Positions 1 through 12,831 of a DNA stretch of 64,000 nucleotides are shown piece after piece. A program made the position numbers and the translations under genes. The stretch is from Nymphaea colorata (lineage: Eukaryota; Streptophyta; Magnoliopsida; Nymphaeales; Nymphaeaceae). The stretch covers positions 22,288,742-22,352,741 of the forward strand of contig NC_045141.1 in assembly GCF_008831285.2 (NCBI RefSeq). Direction: 5' to 3'. Below the pieces are notes generated by a model. The model saw nothing but the letters and a program-made list of their open reading frames with translations, had not been told where the DNA came from and ran no database searches. The stretch's first letter is position 1; each line of letters begins with the position of its first letter.

Positions 1-1
1 C

Positions 2-73
2 ACTGACGATGACTTCTTCGGTGTTTTTACTATTGAACAAATCAAAGAAGCAGCTGCCACTGTGAGGGTTTGA
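2..73 (+). CDS. possible last exon of an unidentified gene (partial)
   Basis: Reading from base 2, 23 codons stay open to a TGA at 71-73. The peptide is acidic at the start (TDDDFFGVF) and then helix-like (TIEQIKEAAA). An AATAAA lies at about 218-223, a reasonable distance for a 3' UTR. The gene would begin before the window. I do not recognise the family, and an open stretch this short can occur by chance. Confidence 0.25.
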   Translation, partial: TDDDFFGVFTIEQIKEAAATVRV

Positions 74-2119
74 TCTTGTCCGTGAAAACTTTTCTTCTCA
101 TCGTGGTTTCTGACTGTGAATCTGTTGTAGATAAGTTCTCTTTTTGTAAGTCCGGCATGCTGTACAACTTGACTTGGCGGAGAAGAGGTTAACGTGACGA
201 GGAGATTTCCAGCCTTGAATAAATGTGGTACATGGATACAAGTAGTTAGCATTTGGTTTTGATGTTGGACACAAGGAATCCAACGCAATCTACCAAGTCA
301 GGTTAAATGTCTTAGTTTGAGCAAAATGGCTAATCAGGTACTGTTTCGAGACAAAATTGGATCCCAAGTACCATCTGGTTTGGGCTTAAGTTTGGATCCG
401 GAGTGAAAGCTAAATCGCGTTAAATTTCTCCGCTTTGATAAATACCTAGTGTTGGTCATGGAATATGTCCAGCACACCTTATCAGTGTGGCTTTTACATC
501 GAACCTTATATTCAGCACAATTTTGTATTGGTCAAACACCATATGCTTTTCTAGTTGGTTTATTCAAAGTGCTCTCTAGTTGGAAAGAGATCAAGAGTTC
601 AAAAATTAGGTGCAGTTCTTCATATATAGGAATCTTAGTTAAATGTGTCAATTGAACAGTTTTGCTGCAATAAAATGGATACCTATAGACAAGAAAGAAA
701 TGAGTAGATAACAGAATGATATGCCTGAATTTGTCAAACGGAAAACTCTTTTTGTTAAACACGTGACAGTAGTGAGTTGCTTACCATGATTTAACAGAAG
801 ATGGATTTGCTTAACAAGTGCAAATATCACGGAATACATCCAGACACCGCAAGGAAAGACACGTATGTTGCCTTCGCCCATTAGTCAGAGATGAACATGT
901 AGAAAACCTTCCAAATTTTTGTGCCATCTCCGTGAATGTTCTTCAAATTAGTCCAAAAATTTCATGTTTGGAATGTAAACCACGAAAACAACAAAAAGTC
1001 CCGTTGATGGCACAATAACGTCAAGGGTTCTCTCCAGCTTTATCTAACCTCAATTTGATGCACAGCAAGGGAGAGATGAATGCACCACCTTCGTGAATAT
1101 GCAATTCAGATTAGGTGAAACTGGAGAAAACCGCAACTGTACCATCTTCGTGAATGTTCTTCAAAATAGTCCAAGAGTTTTATGATGACCTCCACTTTAA
1201 AGACACAAGAACAGCAAAAAATCGTGTTGAATAAGAGTGAAAGATTATTTACCTCTTTGAAACTCAGGTTCATAAACATTAAATCACATTGCCATGATCT
1301 ATGTTAGCACTAAAATAGTAATTAGACGTACACTTCTTCACGCGCACACAGAGATCTACCCTTTGGTTATCAACGAGCCATCCACTACCAAGTTGGTGAA
1401 TCTAACATCATTTCTGTAGAGCTTATACGAGTTTTAAAGAAAAGAGAAACAAAATGTTTAAACAACAACTCATTGAGTTCTTCAAATATCATTGCAGCAA
1501 CAGAACCAACAACAAGAACAACAACAGCATTACAGCAATTCAGAAAAGAAAAACAAGAAAAGCAGGAAGTCAATTCCCGAACCATCACCCTTGCTGCATG
1601 GTGAGGCCAGCCCCACTCTTTTTATCTCTCCCTGTGCACTTGCTTCTTCTGCTGCAGCCAAACCATACAGCAAGGGTCGAACATCTGGTGCGCTCTTGAC
1701 TTCCTCATCCTACCCCACAGGAAATATCTAACTATTACCTGCTCTAAATCTTACTTCATTAGTTCTCAGTCCCTTCTCTTATTCTCATCATATCCACTAT
1801 GGCCATCCCTATGATAGACTAGTTTTACTTCTTCTAATCACTATTAGGACTAAACCCTGCTTCTCAAAATGACAAAACTACCCTTTGCCGCAGCAAAGGG
1901 TACCTTAGTCATTTCAATCCTTCCTGGATGCAACCTAAGGCCAGAGGTCTTCAATGTCCCAAATGGGTACAAGGTCACCATACCATATCAAATTGCATTT
2001 AATTAAATCCTAATGTAGTAAGCAACAGGTTCTCTAATATGCTACATGGATCAAGGTACCTTAAAATTTTAGTTGGTCCATGTTCTTTTACTGGTAAAAG
2101 CCTTAGGCCTAGTAGTTAA
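74..2119. other. intergenic, no gene seen
   Basis: No open frame here has family features or convincing splice borders. A CAA/CAG-rich stretch at about 1490-1555 gives short glutamine- or asparagine-rich frames that look like low-complexity DNA. The last few hundred bases probably include the 3' UTR of the minus-strand HD-Zip gene. Confidence 0.5.
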
Positions 2120-3701
2120 TTAGTGACTAGAAGGAGCTGGCTCTGAGGAGCATGTAGCCAATGCAGCATGGATTTGGCGAACGGCATTGCAGATGTGGTT
2201 GTTGATGGTAGTGACTGTAGACATGCTGATCTTGGATGCTGGAACTGCACTTGCTAACACTTGGAATGCCACGGTCAAGATGCAGCCGCCATTGATGGCA
2301 GGACTGCTGGCACCCAGATTGTCCGTGTTGATGTTGCAGCTGCCGGAGTTGTCATCGCCGCCGGGGACTATGACAAATCCGGATGGGAGCAGAGGAATGC
2401 AGGATGTGTCTTCAGCGCTCATTGCTATGTTGACACCAGCGACATCAATAGGTGCATAGACAACCATGCTCCCAGATGCATCAGTGAAGCTCTCCTGCAC
2501 CATGAGCTCAGCACTCGGGCTCCCTGAATTGGTCGCAGCCTGCACGAGTTAACAGTTTTTTAAGATCAAGAAACGAAACCGAGAGGTCCATGTCTGCAGT
2601 CCTCTCTGATGAGGCTAATTTGGAAGATGTGAAAATATCGATGACCCAAAAATTCCAAAAGTTATACGATTCATTAGAAATATATGCCTAAATGGAAAAC
2701 TTATTGTCCGTACTCTATAGAGTGATTCAACCAAACATGCCATGTATATGACATATAAGAGGTCAATTTTAGTTCAAAACTGAAACTCTGAGACTTCAAA
2801 TTAAGTTGGCGTTTGTAACCCCATCTACGTGTGTTGAAGGCTTGTTTCTTTTACTCGAACATGTTAAAGACAAAAAAGAAGAAGAAGTGATTGTTATTGA
2901 TCAACAAACTCACGTTTACACGAAGAAGAGCGACGCAGTTGCCGGGATGTGAACCATTAGCAATATGAGCCACCTCTTGGAATGTATTGCCACCTGAGAA
3001 CACATCCAGCTGCAACAAAATAGTCGAGCACAGTCAGAATCTACACAAAATTAGGTACATTACATACAAAGGCAAAGATAACCCTAAGATCGAAGATAAG
3101 GGCACATAGGTTATTTCACCTGCGACCGCCTTTTCTCGCACCGGAGGAGTTCGAACACTTGGAGGTGGGAGAAAGGGAGCCAAGTGGAAGAGACACCACA
3201 GAGGATGACACCATGAGGTTGTCCCGGCCCGGTGCTCTTCCGGGTTGTGATCCGAACACTGTCGTCCACAGCGCTGCCAAGGGCTGTCCATGCCTGGCCG
3301 CCTGCCGAGCTTATGCTAATGCTGAACAGTCTCACCATCCTTCCCGCTAAATGCATGATGCTCCTTCTTGCCTCCACTGAGTTTGCCACTGTAAATTAAA
3401 TAAAACCTCAATGCCCCATGAACCTAGCTAGCTGCATTCAACCCATATCTCCTTAATTAACTAGATTCAGATCCAGATATGGAACTTTTACCAGAAAATA
3501 TCCGAGTTATGGTATGGGTGGTTCGAAGGACTGCCAAATCCAAACCGATATAAATACTTAATATCAAGCTTATGATGATCCACATATTTTTCATGCAAAT
3601 ACATATTGATGTGGATCAGCTTGTTGCTCCTTATCTAATTTGATACCGAATTTCTATGCATCCTTGCCTATTTCTTTTCTTCATCTTACTGTTCATCCAT
3701 C

Positions 3702-3779
<78 letters not shown>

Positions 3780-6700
3780 GAGAAAATGATTGGCAAAGAA
3801 AAGAGAGAGAAAAAGAGAGATTTCTTGATCGTGTACCTCCTATGTCACGCTCCATTGTGTTGGATGACATGAGGCTGGCGACTCGATCACACTGGCGCTG
3901 CAAATTGGCAATCCATCGGTGTGCTCCAAATGCACTTCCACTGAGAACCAGCTGACTGAAGGTCTGGTGCACTGCCCTGTCTTCAACCTCTACGTGCTCC
4001 ACCCATGTCACCTGTTGATCATTCATTTTTTTGTTTATGTATGGAACACGAAACCAACAAGAAGAGATGAATATATAGCAGACTGTTCAGTCCAGAAAAC
4101 CCAGTATTCATCTCAGCCTGCAATGCTCTGGAGAAGTCTAGCAAGAATAGATCCAGTCATTTGTCAAATCTGACCTCCACCATCTATTAGACTCATCCGT
4201 AACCATTTGCAGAGCAAGTGGTAGATATGATCCACAAAAGAAATAATTTATTTTCGAATACTGTGCAAGTATATTCAGTGATGGGGCCATGATAAGTGCA
4301 CCATTAAATACTCATGAGCAAGGAGCATATATAATATATATCTATCATAAAAAATTTAGACTCTGGAGACTGTAGATCTCTTTTCGATTGAAAAGAAGTA
4401 ATGTACAGATCATGAGGTTAATTCAATGACATTACTGAGCTCGTGATGGATATTAGAACATTTTGGTAGAGTGATCTGATCGATTATGTGTTCTAAGGGG
4501 TCGGAGAAACAGTGCTTACCTTGGAGTAGCCGTTGGGGACGTCTTGGATGAGGAGGCCGGAAGGTCGTCTCCTGTAGACAGGGGCGAAGGACATCTGAAC
4601 GCTGTCATTGAAGCCATCGACCGGGAAGTCCACGACCAGCCATATTCCGTCCGGGCTCTGCTGGCAGAAGCGGAGGAAGTAGCATTCCCTGGTTGGCACC
4701 AGCGGAGAAGGGAATTGAAACTCTGCATGCATCTGCACCAGTCCATGTTTAAAATGAAGAATATACAGGCACTACTTTTCCGTCCAATTACAGTGCAGTA
4801 ATGTGCGTGCGGAATCCACCTAATTCACAGTATTTTATAAAAAGAAAAGTGCTAAGAGTATTAGGGCTTAATTTGGAACGAGTTCATGTCTCCATTCTTG
4901 CCGTGTTAGAGTGAAAAGATGACATATGGACCTTTTGTTTTCAGAGAGGAAGATTACCAGTTGAAGAGAGCCGCTGCTGGCATGGTTCCCTACAGATGGT
5001 GTAATGACTTGAACAGTCCTCGCACGCCCCAGCATGGAAGGAAACATCTCCATCCACTTGTTCTGTGATTTGGAAAAATAAATAGCGTCAATTCACGGAC
5101 CTATCATACATAAGATTGCATGCATGTAAAGATCCCTTTGTTTCGGGGAATATTAGTTTGCGAGCTTCCGGTTTTCAGAAGGCTTTCAGATAGAAGACCA
5201 GAAGATTACGCTGGTGGAACTTCAAGCGGATCTGCATGTGATGGGTTTCTTGGATAGAACACGATCAGTTTCATAAACTCATAGGGATTTCACAAACTTG
5301 TTCATGCTCTGCTGATGCCAAAACTTTTTATTGAATTAAACGAAAAGGAAAGAAAGAAAAAGAACTTACTGCATCTAGAAAAACTCCCACAAGATTGGCA
5401 GCATTCATGATAACAAGCGCAATCTCCCTTGAGGCTTCAACCCTCACGTCCCCAACTTGCTGCCTGTGAGTAACAGGCCAAGGGAAGGCCCTCGAGTACT
5501 CTTCCAAGTTCAGTACCTCCCTTCCTCCTTCACTCATCTTTATCCACAGAGCCTCCCCATCCTGAGACATCCTTGACAGCTGCTCTATGGCAGTAACCGC
5601 GAGGTCGAGTGCCAATGGCTTCTCTGATTCGAGCAGGCCCACGACCGGGCTTTCTGGGATCGAAACCGATGACATCATGTCCGTTGACAAAGAGGGCATT
5701 GATTCGTGGAAATTTCTTGAATAAACACCAATGTCTAAGTCCAATGATGGCTGAAGTTGCGGCTGCGCCGGCCCCATGACCTGCAATGGCCGACTGTTGT
5801 ACCTCGATGCCATGCTGCAGACCCGATCGAGCTGCCAGAAAAGAAGAAGATGAATGTTAGTGCTGCTAAGGACTTTGAAAAACGCAAAAATATATATCAT
5901 AAAAGGATTATGCCAATGAAAATGTCGAGGAATATTCATCAAGCGATGAAACCTGGTTGTTGCCGATAATTTTGAAGGCCTTAGTGAAGTATTTTGCCAA
6001 TGAAAACGTCCTAGGGATATTCAATGAAAAGTTGATATTGACAAAAGAAAAAGTACGTTAAGAGGAAGACAACAGAGATAAAAAGATGAAGATGAAGAAG
6101 AACAGTAAACCTCTTCCCTAAGACGTGCATTTTCCAAACGAAGGTGCTGCTCATCGTACGACATCTCCCCAAGAATGGCTGGGCTTCCACAGTTAGGGCA
6201 GGTGATGTTTCTTATGGCTGCCTGGAGTCTGAAGTTCTCACTCTTGAGGCTTTCGTTCTCTGCCCTCAGAATCACGTTATCGGAACGATCTTGTTGTGCC
6301 TGGAGGTTAAAGGTAAATGAACGTTTGAACGACCGAACGTTTCTCATGGTTCTACAATGAAATCCACAACTGAAGCAGAAGGAACAATAAAATGCTCATG
6401 CTGTTGCCACTGATCACACTCAAAATTACTTGAGAGTTGAGTTTTTCTTGCTACTATTGCCTTACACACGCAGTCTCGAACAGCATAACATGTTTCTTCC
6501 CATTGCTCTCTCTCTCTCTCATGCATAATGAAAAGTGAGGAGAAAAAATTTCACTGAGGAGATCACCTTCATCTGAGTACGGCGATTCTGAAACCAAAAT
6601 TTTACTTGACGAGGTTTCAGACCAAGTTCTTGGCTGAGCCTCAGACGTTGCTTCTCATCAGGGTGTGGGCACTCCTTAAAGAGGCTGCAGCAAGTATTAA

Positions 6701-7362
6701 GCAGCTTGAAAAGTAAGAAAACCATAAAAGTCTTTACGGATCAACAAAAAAATAAGCAAGTTCAAAGAAATCAGGGTGTCAGAATGTCTTAGTTCCCAAC
6801 ACACTGAAACATGAAAACAATTACAGAACGATGTTTCCAGTAATAAAATGACTTCTCAGAGAACAGAAGAAAACCCCTTCATAAGAAAGGAGAGCCTTAC
6901 GATTCCATCTCTTGGATTTGCTTAGATGTGTGCCTGTGATAACGCTTCTTTTTGGGCTGATGGTCTCCTTCTTGGTCCTCCCCACAACTGCCATCCATAT
7001 TGCCACTCCCACCAGACCTGCTCTCCATCTCTTCCTCCTTGCTTTTCAAGGAACCAGCCATCTCTTCCTTCTGAGAAACCAAAGCAGACTAAATGTAAAC
7101 TAAATAAAAAGGAAACCTTAGTGAAGCAGAAACTAACGGAAACCAGAAAATGGAAAAGAAATGTGCCTCTGTATTTCTTGAGATGGGGAAGAAGACTAAG
7201 CTTTACCGGAAGGAGAGTAGAGAACATGGCTTGAGGTTGGAAAGGCATATTTGCAAGGAAGTTTAGATTGGCACTTCCAAACATTGTAGTAGGCATAGAA
7301 AATAGAGGCTCCCCAGCTCCAGTTCCACCCATTGAAGACAAAACTTGGCAATCCCCATACAT
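2120..7362 (-). CDS. HDG5: HD-Zip class IV homeodomain-START transcription factor, HDG5 type
   Basis: HD-Zip IV proteins bind L1-box DNA in the nucleus and control epidermal (L1 layer) cell fate. Eleven exons join in frame on GT-AG borders: 7362-7207, 7070-6901, 6684-6567, 6299-6111, 5831-5370, 5062-4958, 4732-4520, 4011-3837, 3388-3120, 3009-2914 and 2539-2120, giving 790 aa, normal for the class. The homeodomain spans about residues 91-148 (KKKRYHRHT to [10 protein letters not shown]). The zipper-loop-zipper at 149-211 carries the CPNCG loop. The START domain begins near 282, and the HD-SAD region follows to the C-terminus. The N-terminus [13 protein letters not shown] and the AQQDR start of the zipper point to the HDG4/HDG5 (rice ROC3) branch rather than ANL2 or ATML1. 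A good acceptor (tgcag) sits two bases before the ATG, so the leader is probably spliced. I see no disruption. Confidence 0.93.
3704..3778. repeat. compound (CA)n(TA)n(TG)n microsatellite in an HDG5 intron
   Basis: About 18 CA units run into about 11 TA units and then about 9 GT units with no interruption. CA is the reverse complement of TG, so the tract can pair with itself around the TA centre. It lies in the intron between the eighth and ninth coding exons of the HD-Zip gene. Confidence 0.95.
7090..7097 (+). promoter_or_regulatory. L1-box motif in intron 1 of HDG5
   Basis: TAAATGTA matches the L1 box (TAAATGYA) bound by HD-Zip IV proteins. It lies in the first coding intron (7071-7206) of an HD-Zip IV gene, where self-control would be plausible. 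An 8-base motif also occurs by chance in AT-rich DNA. Confidence 0.3.
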
Positions 7363-8390
7363 TGCTGCAGACGATAGCTATATTCTTCTCATCTGAATCT
7401 CAGCCCTAAACTACATTCAAATAGAGAAAGTTTAACAAGGACAGAATGAATAGACCTTCAAGTAGATTTCCGATCCACCAAAAAAATTAAGCAACAAGCT
7501 TTCATGTAATAGAAGCATAGATTGCAAACAAATGTATAACTATCAAAACGAGAACAAAATGCAACATGTGATGATATATGAAAGTGAACTTGATCGAGGA
7601 GTTTTTGATGTTTAGTTCTTTACCTAACTGTTTCCTCAACACTTCAAGAAAATACAAGAAAAAAAAAGTGCTCATACTTAATTTAACTCTAGACGAAGCC
7701 ACCTTCGAGTAAAACGTATCTGAGGCAGAGAATTGGAGATTTGACAATAGAAAATGCACGATTCAATGCGGATAAATAGCTCCGAGTTAATTAAACAGAT
7801 GGGCAGTCAGGAATCATTTTTACGATATTGTTCTCTAGCTGTAGATGCTGTCTGTATTAAAATTATAGCCTTCTTTTTATTTGTGAACATAGAAGAGGCT
7901 TTAGAACTACACCTTGGATGCATTGCTTGGAGAGAATGCGAACCTCAATACAACTCATCCCTCCTCAAATTATTGTGCTATAAGATACAGTTCTGTGGCA
8001 TATACTGAACATGTTTCGATTAGATAATGTCGATTCATGGCAGCACTTGGGAAATTTGAACGTTCTACCGCTGTTCCTTCCAGCCCCGATTAATCCAGGG
8101 AGTTCTAATTGAACACCAACAACTTCCGGTTAAGGCCTGATGCTCTACGGTCCTGGCTAGAGTTTTTACCTCCTCTTACCATGAGTGGCAGCACGGTAAC
8201 ATGTTCGGCGAGAATCATCTAATAACTAGAAAGAGTACATCGAAATAATTCGGCCGAGGGGGCAGGTTGTGCTGTCAGGAAGCAGCCATAGTTCGACCCA
8301 CAAACGGATCATCTTTCTCCAAAGCAGGAGCATGAATCTTTACAAACAAAAAAATAAAGAGCATTTGAGAGGTTTTAATTACAAATAATG

Positions 8391-8392
<2 letters not shown>

Positions 8393-8486
<94 letters not shown>
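8393..8486. repeat. (TA)n microsatellite, about 47 units
   Basis: An uninterrupted AT alternation of 94 bases. It is the longest pure dinucleotide tract in the window and is likely to vary in length between individuals. Confidence 0.97.
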
Positions 8487-8489
<3 letters not shown>

Positions 8490-9085
8490 TGGTTTGGTGG
8501 CTAAGGGGAGGGGCTTATTAAAAGGGTGGAAGGGAGCAGTTATTGCGTGCCGTGCCGGGTTAAATGCGGACATTAACTTCGCGTGGACAGAAACCGAGTC
8601 CTGGCAGAAAACCAGTCCACGCGGCTAATGTAACCGGCACGTGTGCTTCTCTCTCTCTCTCTCTCTCTCTCCCAAGAGTAACGCAAGTCAACCAGACAAG
8701 GCAGGAGTTACTAACAAGAAAGAAACAAGAGAATCCTCAAGAAGATAAAAGCGGCAGAGGAAAATGTCGAATCCAGGAAGAAAATGAAAAAGTAAGAAAG
8801 GAAGAAGAACACCTGCAGTGAGAGAGAGAAAGGTCGTGCACAATACAAGGAAAAGATAACTAAAACACCAAGAAAACCTCAATGTAAACCATGAAGGATC
8901 ACAAACAAAAAAGGTTTAAGAGCAGAGAAGAAGAAACTGCAAGAAATTAAAGATGGTCCGTAAGAAGACCATGTTTTTGACAAATGTATAAGCTGCTGCT
9001 TCTTTTTCCTTCATTTTTTCTTTTTTCTTTTCCACCGCCAAAGAGATGGAGATAACAACACGGAAACTGGCCGGTGACAAGAAAT

Positions 9086-9293
9086 CGAAGAATAAAATAT
9101 TGTTGCACTATGAATAATAACGTTGCACTATGAATAAAACAACGATTTTATGATGGAAAAAAAGGAGGAAACATACTGTCTGAAAGAAACGAAGAATAAA
9201 ATATTGTTGCACTATGAATAATAACGTTGCACTATGAATAAAACAACGATTTTATGATGGAAAAAAAGGAGGAAACATACTGTCTGAAAGAAA
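9086..9293. repeat. 104-bp perfect tandem duplication
   Basis: Bases 9086-9189 and 9190-9293 read the same by eye over the full 104 bases. Each unit contains two copies of GTTGCACTATGAATAA. Complete identity points to a very recent duplication (or an assembly artefact) in the presumed HDG5 upstream region. Confidence 0.93.
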
Positions 9294-9988
9294 TCATCTG
9301 TTTAAGAACTTTAAAAAAAAAGTGAAAACTCAAATATGTTGGACAAGTGAGACTCAGCATTTCCCTAAAATAAAAATGTATGTGTGGTCGAAGAAATGCG
9401 ATTTTACTCCTTTTTAAATGAATTAACCTTCATATCAGTGAGGGCAGGGAAGGGACATAAAATAGGAGACATGACTTCTTGGGCACTGTAAGTTCCAAGT
9501 TAGCTGAAGCCCAACAAATAAACAATGATATTTACAGAGGTATTCTTCATATGACATTCATTCTCCCAACCAAAACCAATAAAGACCCTAAAAAGGAATG
9601 TGATAGCGAAGAAGAATATGGGCTACCCAAGAAAAAAAAAAATCCGGGAGGGAAAAAACCAGACAAAATACAGTAAACCCTAAAAGAGATCCCTATTTTT
9701 GCACGCGAAACTGATAAAACTTAGTATCATGCTCTTCTGCGGAAGCAACGGAGAGAAGCAATAAAAGGCCGACACCGAGAACCAGATTCTCAAAGATGAA
9801 AAGTTTGGTTCTTGAGATTGAAACGAACGGCCGAACCTAGCAGTTGACAGTACCAAGATCGCTTGAAGATGGCCGAAGAAGTGACCCCGAGAACAGGAAA
9901 AAGAAAAGGGTGTCGTTGGTGAAGATCGAGCTACCTTTCTTCTTTGTCAGTGTGGCGGTGTGAAGCAATACGCAGCTCAACCTCCTTC

Positions 9989-9996
9989 TTTATAAA
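9989..9996 (-). promoter_or_regulatory. candidate TATA box for HDG5
   Basis: TTTATAAA is palindromic and could serve either strand. On the minus strand it would set a start near 9960, about 2.6 kb before the HDG5 ATG, which fits a leader containing an intron. No plus-strand gene follows it. Confidence 0.3.
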
Positions 9997-10082
9997 CCCC
10001 AAACTCTCGTTCTCACAGTGCAATGAGCACCTTTTCCTGGCTGTTGATGGCGACGAGAGTGGATCAAAATGCTGCAACACAA

Positions 10083-10165
10083 ACTCCAAACGCTCTCTCC
10101 CTTTCCCTCCCTCCCTCTCTCTTCCTCTCCCTTTCTCTCTCCCTCTCTTCTCTGTCTCTCCCCCT
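10083..10165. repeat. CT-rich pyrimidine tract
   Basis: Imperfect CTCTCT/CCCTCC repeats. Such tracts are common around plant transcription starts, and this one lies just beyond the HDG5 promoter candidate. Confidence 0.8.
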
Positions 10166-12015
10166 TTGTGAGTGGGCGGGGTTGGAGAAGACGCTGGTCA
10201 TACAATAAATACGAGAGGAATTTGCTACAGAAGCCACTGTTTCCTTGGTTGGCATGAAAGGATCGCCTCCATGCATTTTTACCTTTTTCCAACTTGATGC
10301 CCGTCATTTTAAAGATATTTCACAATGGCTGCTGTTACACTCTTACTTTCATCAGTTGAAGGTTTTTTATTTTTCCTTCGAAAACCTGTCAACGAGTTGG
10401 TTGGAATTCGAAAGTTGACCCGAATCGGATTTGAGAATCCAGTACGGGACCCGGTTGGACTCGAACCGGGTCTGTTGTAGTAGATGAATTAGGTTTGACA
10501 TATAATATTGCTTTGATGTCCAATCTGATCCAAATGGCTAAGAAACTCCTAGTATAAGCACACAGTTTACTATTTTCTTTAGTCTGAATCCATTTTATTA
10601 ATTCAACATAATCTGAAACAGGTATAGAACCTCAACAACGATCATTTTTTTGAGTTAAATTAAAAGAAGAACACGAGGAAAAAAAAGCTGATCTAGCTAT
10701 TACATATTCGACCGTTGGCAGCCACCTATAGAATTCTAAGTACGATGTGAACGATTCAAGTCCAGACCGGTTATCCATATATTAATCGAAGTATTTGGAT
10801 TCCAATCATTGGCTTCAAATATATATTCATGTTAACAATAAAAAAGTAAAGCATTATCATTGTCTTAATTAACTAAGTCTTACTAGCAATATTGCCCATC
10901 TGATGAATTTAGACTATTCTTCCCTTGAATTGGAAGAAGATTATTAGCCTGTCAAATCACTTTTCAGAACAAATCTGAAATCTGCACCATTTCCTTTTAC
11001 GATCGACGGTCATTATTATGAGCATTGATGATGTACTTTTAGATGGTGAGATTGAAAAGTCCCTTTGGGAAGGATTGTGCAGATTTTGCTTTCAATTTTT
11101 CCCCCCCTTTACTAATTTGGTGCTATCTTGGTTGAGCCAAAAACTTGTCATACAAATAAAGGACGAAGCTGCAGGGTGGTGTACGGGTCTCAAGCCTTGA
11201 AATTGGACTTGTTAAAGCAAGTTGGCGCACATCCTGCAGGCAATCAGAAAGAAATTAATTAAATCAGGGACCAATGTCCAATTACCAGATCCAAATTATG
11301 TAGGATTGGACAGTTTGGGTTTTCCTGCCCTAGTGAATCTGATTTGGGTCCAAATCCCCATGTATTATTTGATCTAAATCTGAACCCAAGTCTATCCAGC
11401 TCATGCTTTCCCCTTCATTAATTCATCATCTAAAGATGTAGATCTCAACGGGAAGAAGAAGAAGAAGAAGAAGAGAGAGAGAGTTTGATTTTTGAATTCT
11501 TTTTAGTCTCTTCTATTTGAACTTCGGATTTGGTCCGAGGCAAACTCACATGTAACTGTCGCCAATCAATGAATCCTTGGTGCCAATTGAGAAAGAAATG
11601 GGATCCAGCTTTGAACTGCGGTTGAATACATTGATCATTAATGGCTTATGTTTGAAAAAATGGGATCCAAAGATCATATTTTGTAGCAGGAAAAGTAGCA
11701 TAGTTAGTAGGTACGGGTATGTATGGTTTCATAATATACGATAGGATGGAGTTCTAAGCTTGATGGTGCGTTAAATTTCCGTTTTTAATTAAACCTCCAG
11801 CTATTTCCTTTGTCAAGATCATGTTCAATACCTTAACCATGTCTTTGATTAGCATTACACCTCGGTACGTTTCTTCTCGTAATTAAATGTGTTTTCCCCC
11901 TTTGGGAGTTTTATTTAATTTATTGGAAGGAATTTCACAAATTTAAGTAGAGCTCGCCCTTCTTTTAAAATTAAAAGAGCAATTTTTTTAATTTACGCTG
12001 CTATTTATTTCTTCC

Positions 12016-12270
12016 ATTCCGCCGCCTCATTACCACCACCGCTTGACCGAGACTGCCATCTTCTACGGCCATCACCACCAGGTCCACCACCATGACTTCA
12101 CCACCACCACCACTGTCGCCACCGCCACCATCAGCAGCAGCGGTAGCATGAAGCGTTAATTAAAAGTTTGAAACGCCCCATCATGACCACAACCACCACT
12201 GCGGCCATCGTGCCGCTGGTGCACTACCGCCAGTGCAGCCGCCGTCATCACCTACCATCGCCATCCATCT
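12016..12270. repeat. GC-rich CCA/CAC trinucleotide island
   Basis: About 250 bases rich in CCACCA, CACCAC and GCC triplets sit in strongly AT-rich surroundings. No frame stays open across it with recognisable protein features. It may be a remnant of coding or transposon DNA or a simple-repeat expansion. Confidence 0.6.
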
Positions 12271-12728
12271 TTTATGCTTAACTTGTTTTTTTTTTTTTAA
12301 ATATTACCATCTAATTGTTCGAACTAAAGGAAGGATCTCCTTTTGTTAACGTTTGATTTATGACAGTAAACAAAAAAATGATTGGTTATAGTTGCACAAA
12401 AGCTACTCAGTTTGTGGATCTCAAACACTACCAATTTGTTGAGTTTTATATATATATATATATTTTTTTTGTTTATTTATTTATAAGAGCTTCTATAATC
12501 TATAGTTTTGCCATAAAAGTTATTAACTGGATTCTGGAAACAGGCTTGGTACCATGTAGGAAGTAGAGAGAGAGGTGGCGGTGATAGGATAAAATACTTC
12601 TCCTGTTTACCTAAAACTAAACCATATTGGGATGAAGAAAGATGTTGGGGTATTGGGAGCATGTACAATGTGATATCAATGTTCACCTTCTCCTGCTTCC
12701 ATCTCTTCTGTGTGAGTTTCCTATCATA

Positions 12729-12831
12729 TACAGCCCTCTCGAAGGTCCTTCATTTATTTGGGAGTGTCTTTTTTTTTAATTTCCTATTGAAGTACAACCC
12801 TCTCCAAAGGTCCTTCATTTATTTGAAAGTG
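12729..12831. repeat. spaced direct repeat, about 40-bp units
   Basis: Two related units, starting near 12729 and 12792, share TACA(G/A)CCCTCTC, AAGGTCCTTCATTTATTT and AGTGT with a few differences. They are 63 bases apart, start to start. Confidence 0.7.

Larger units (their letters stand above)
7363..9985 (-). other. HDG5 leader and upstream region (probable 5' UTR intron)
   Basis: No protein gene is seen. The stretch holds a 94-bp TA microsatellite, a CT run at about 8650-8671 and a 104-bp tandem duplication, described separately. Acceptor bases just before the HDG5 ATG and a TATA-like site at 9989 suggest that much of it is a 5' UTR intron, as is common for HD-Zip IV genes; no transcript evidence is available. 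Confidence 0.35.

Noticed and set aside
3348-3355. TAAATGCA, a second L1-box match
   Set aside because: Lies inside a coding exon of HDG5 where the bases encode the conserved SIMHLAG stretch, so coincidence is the simpler view.
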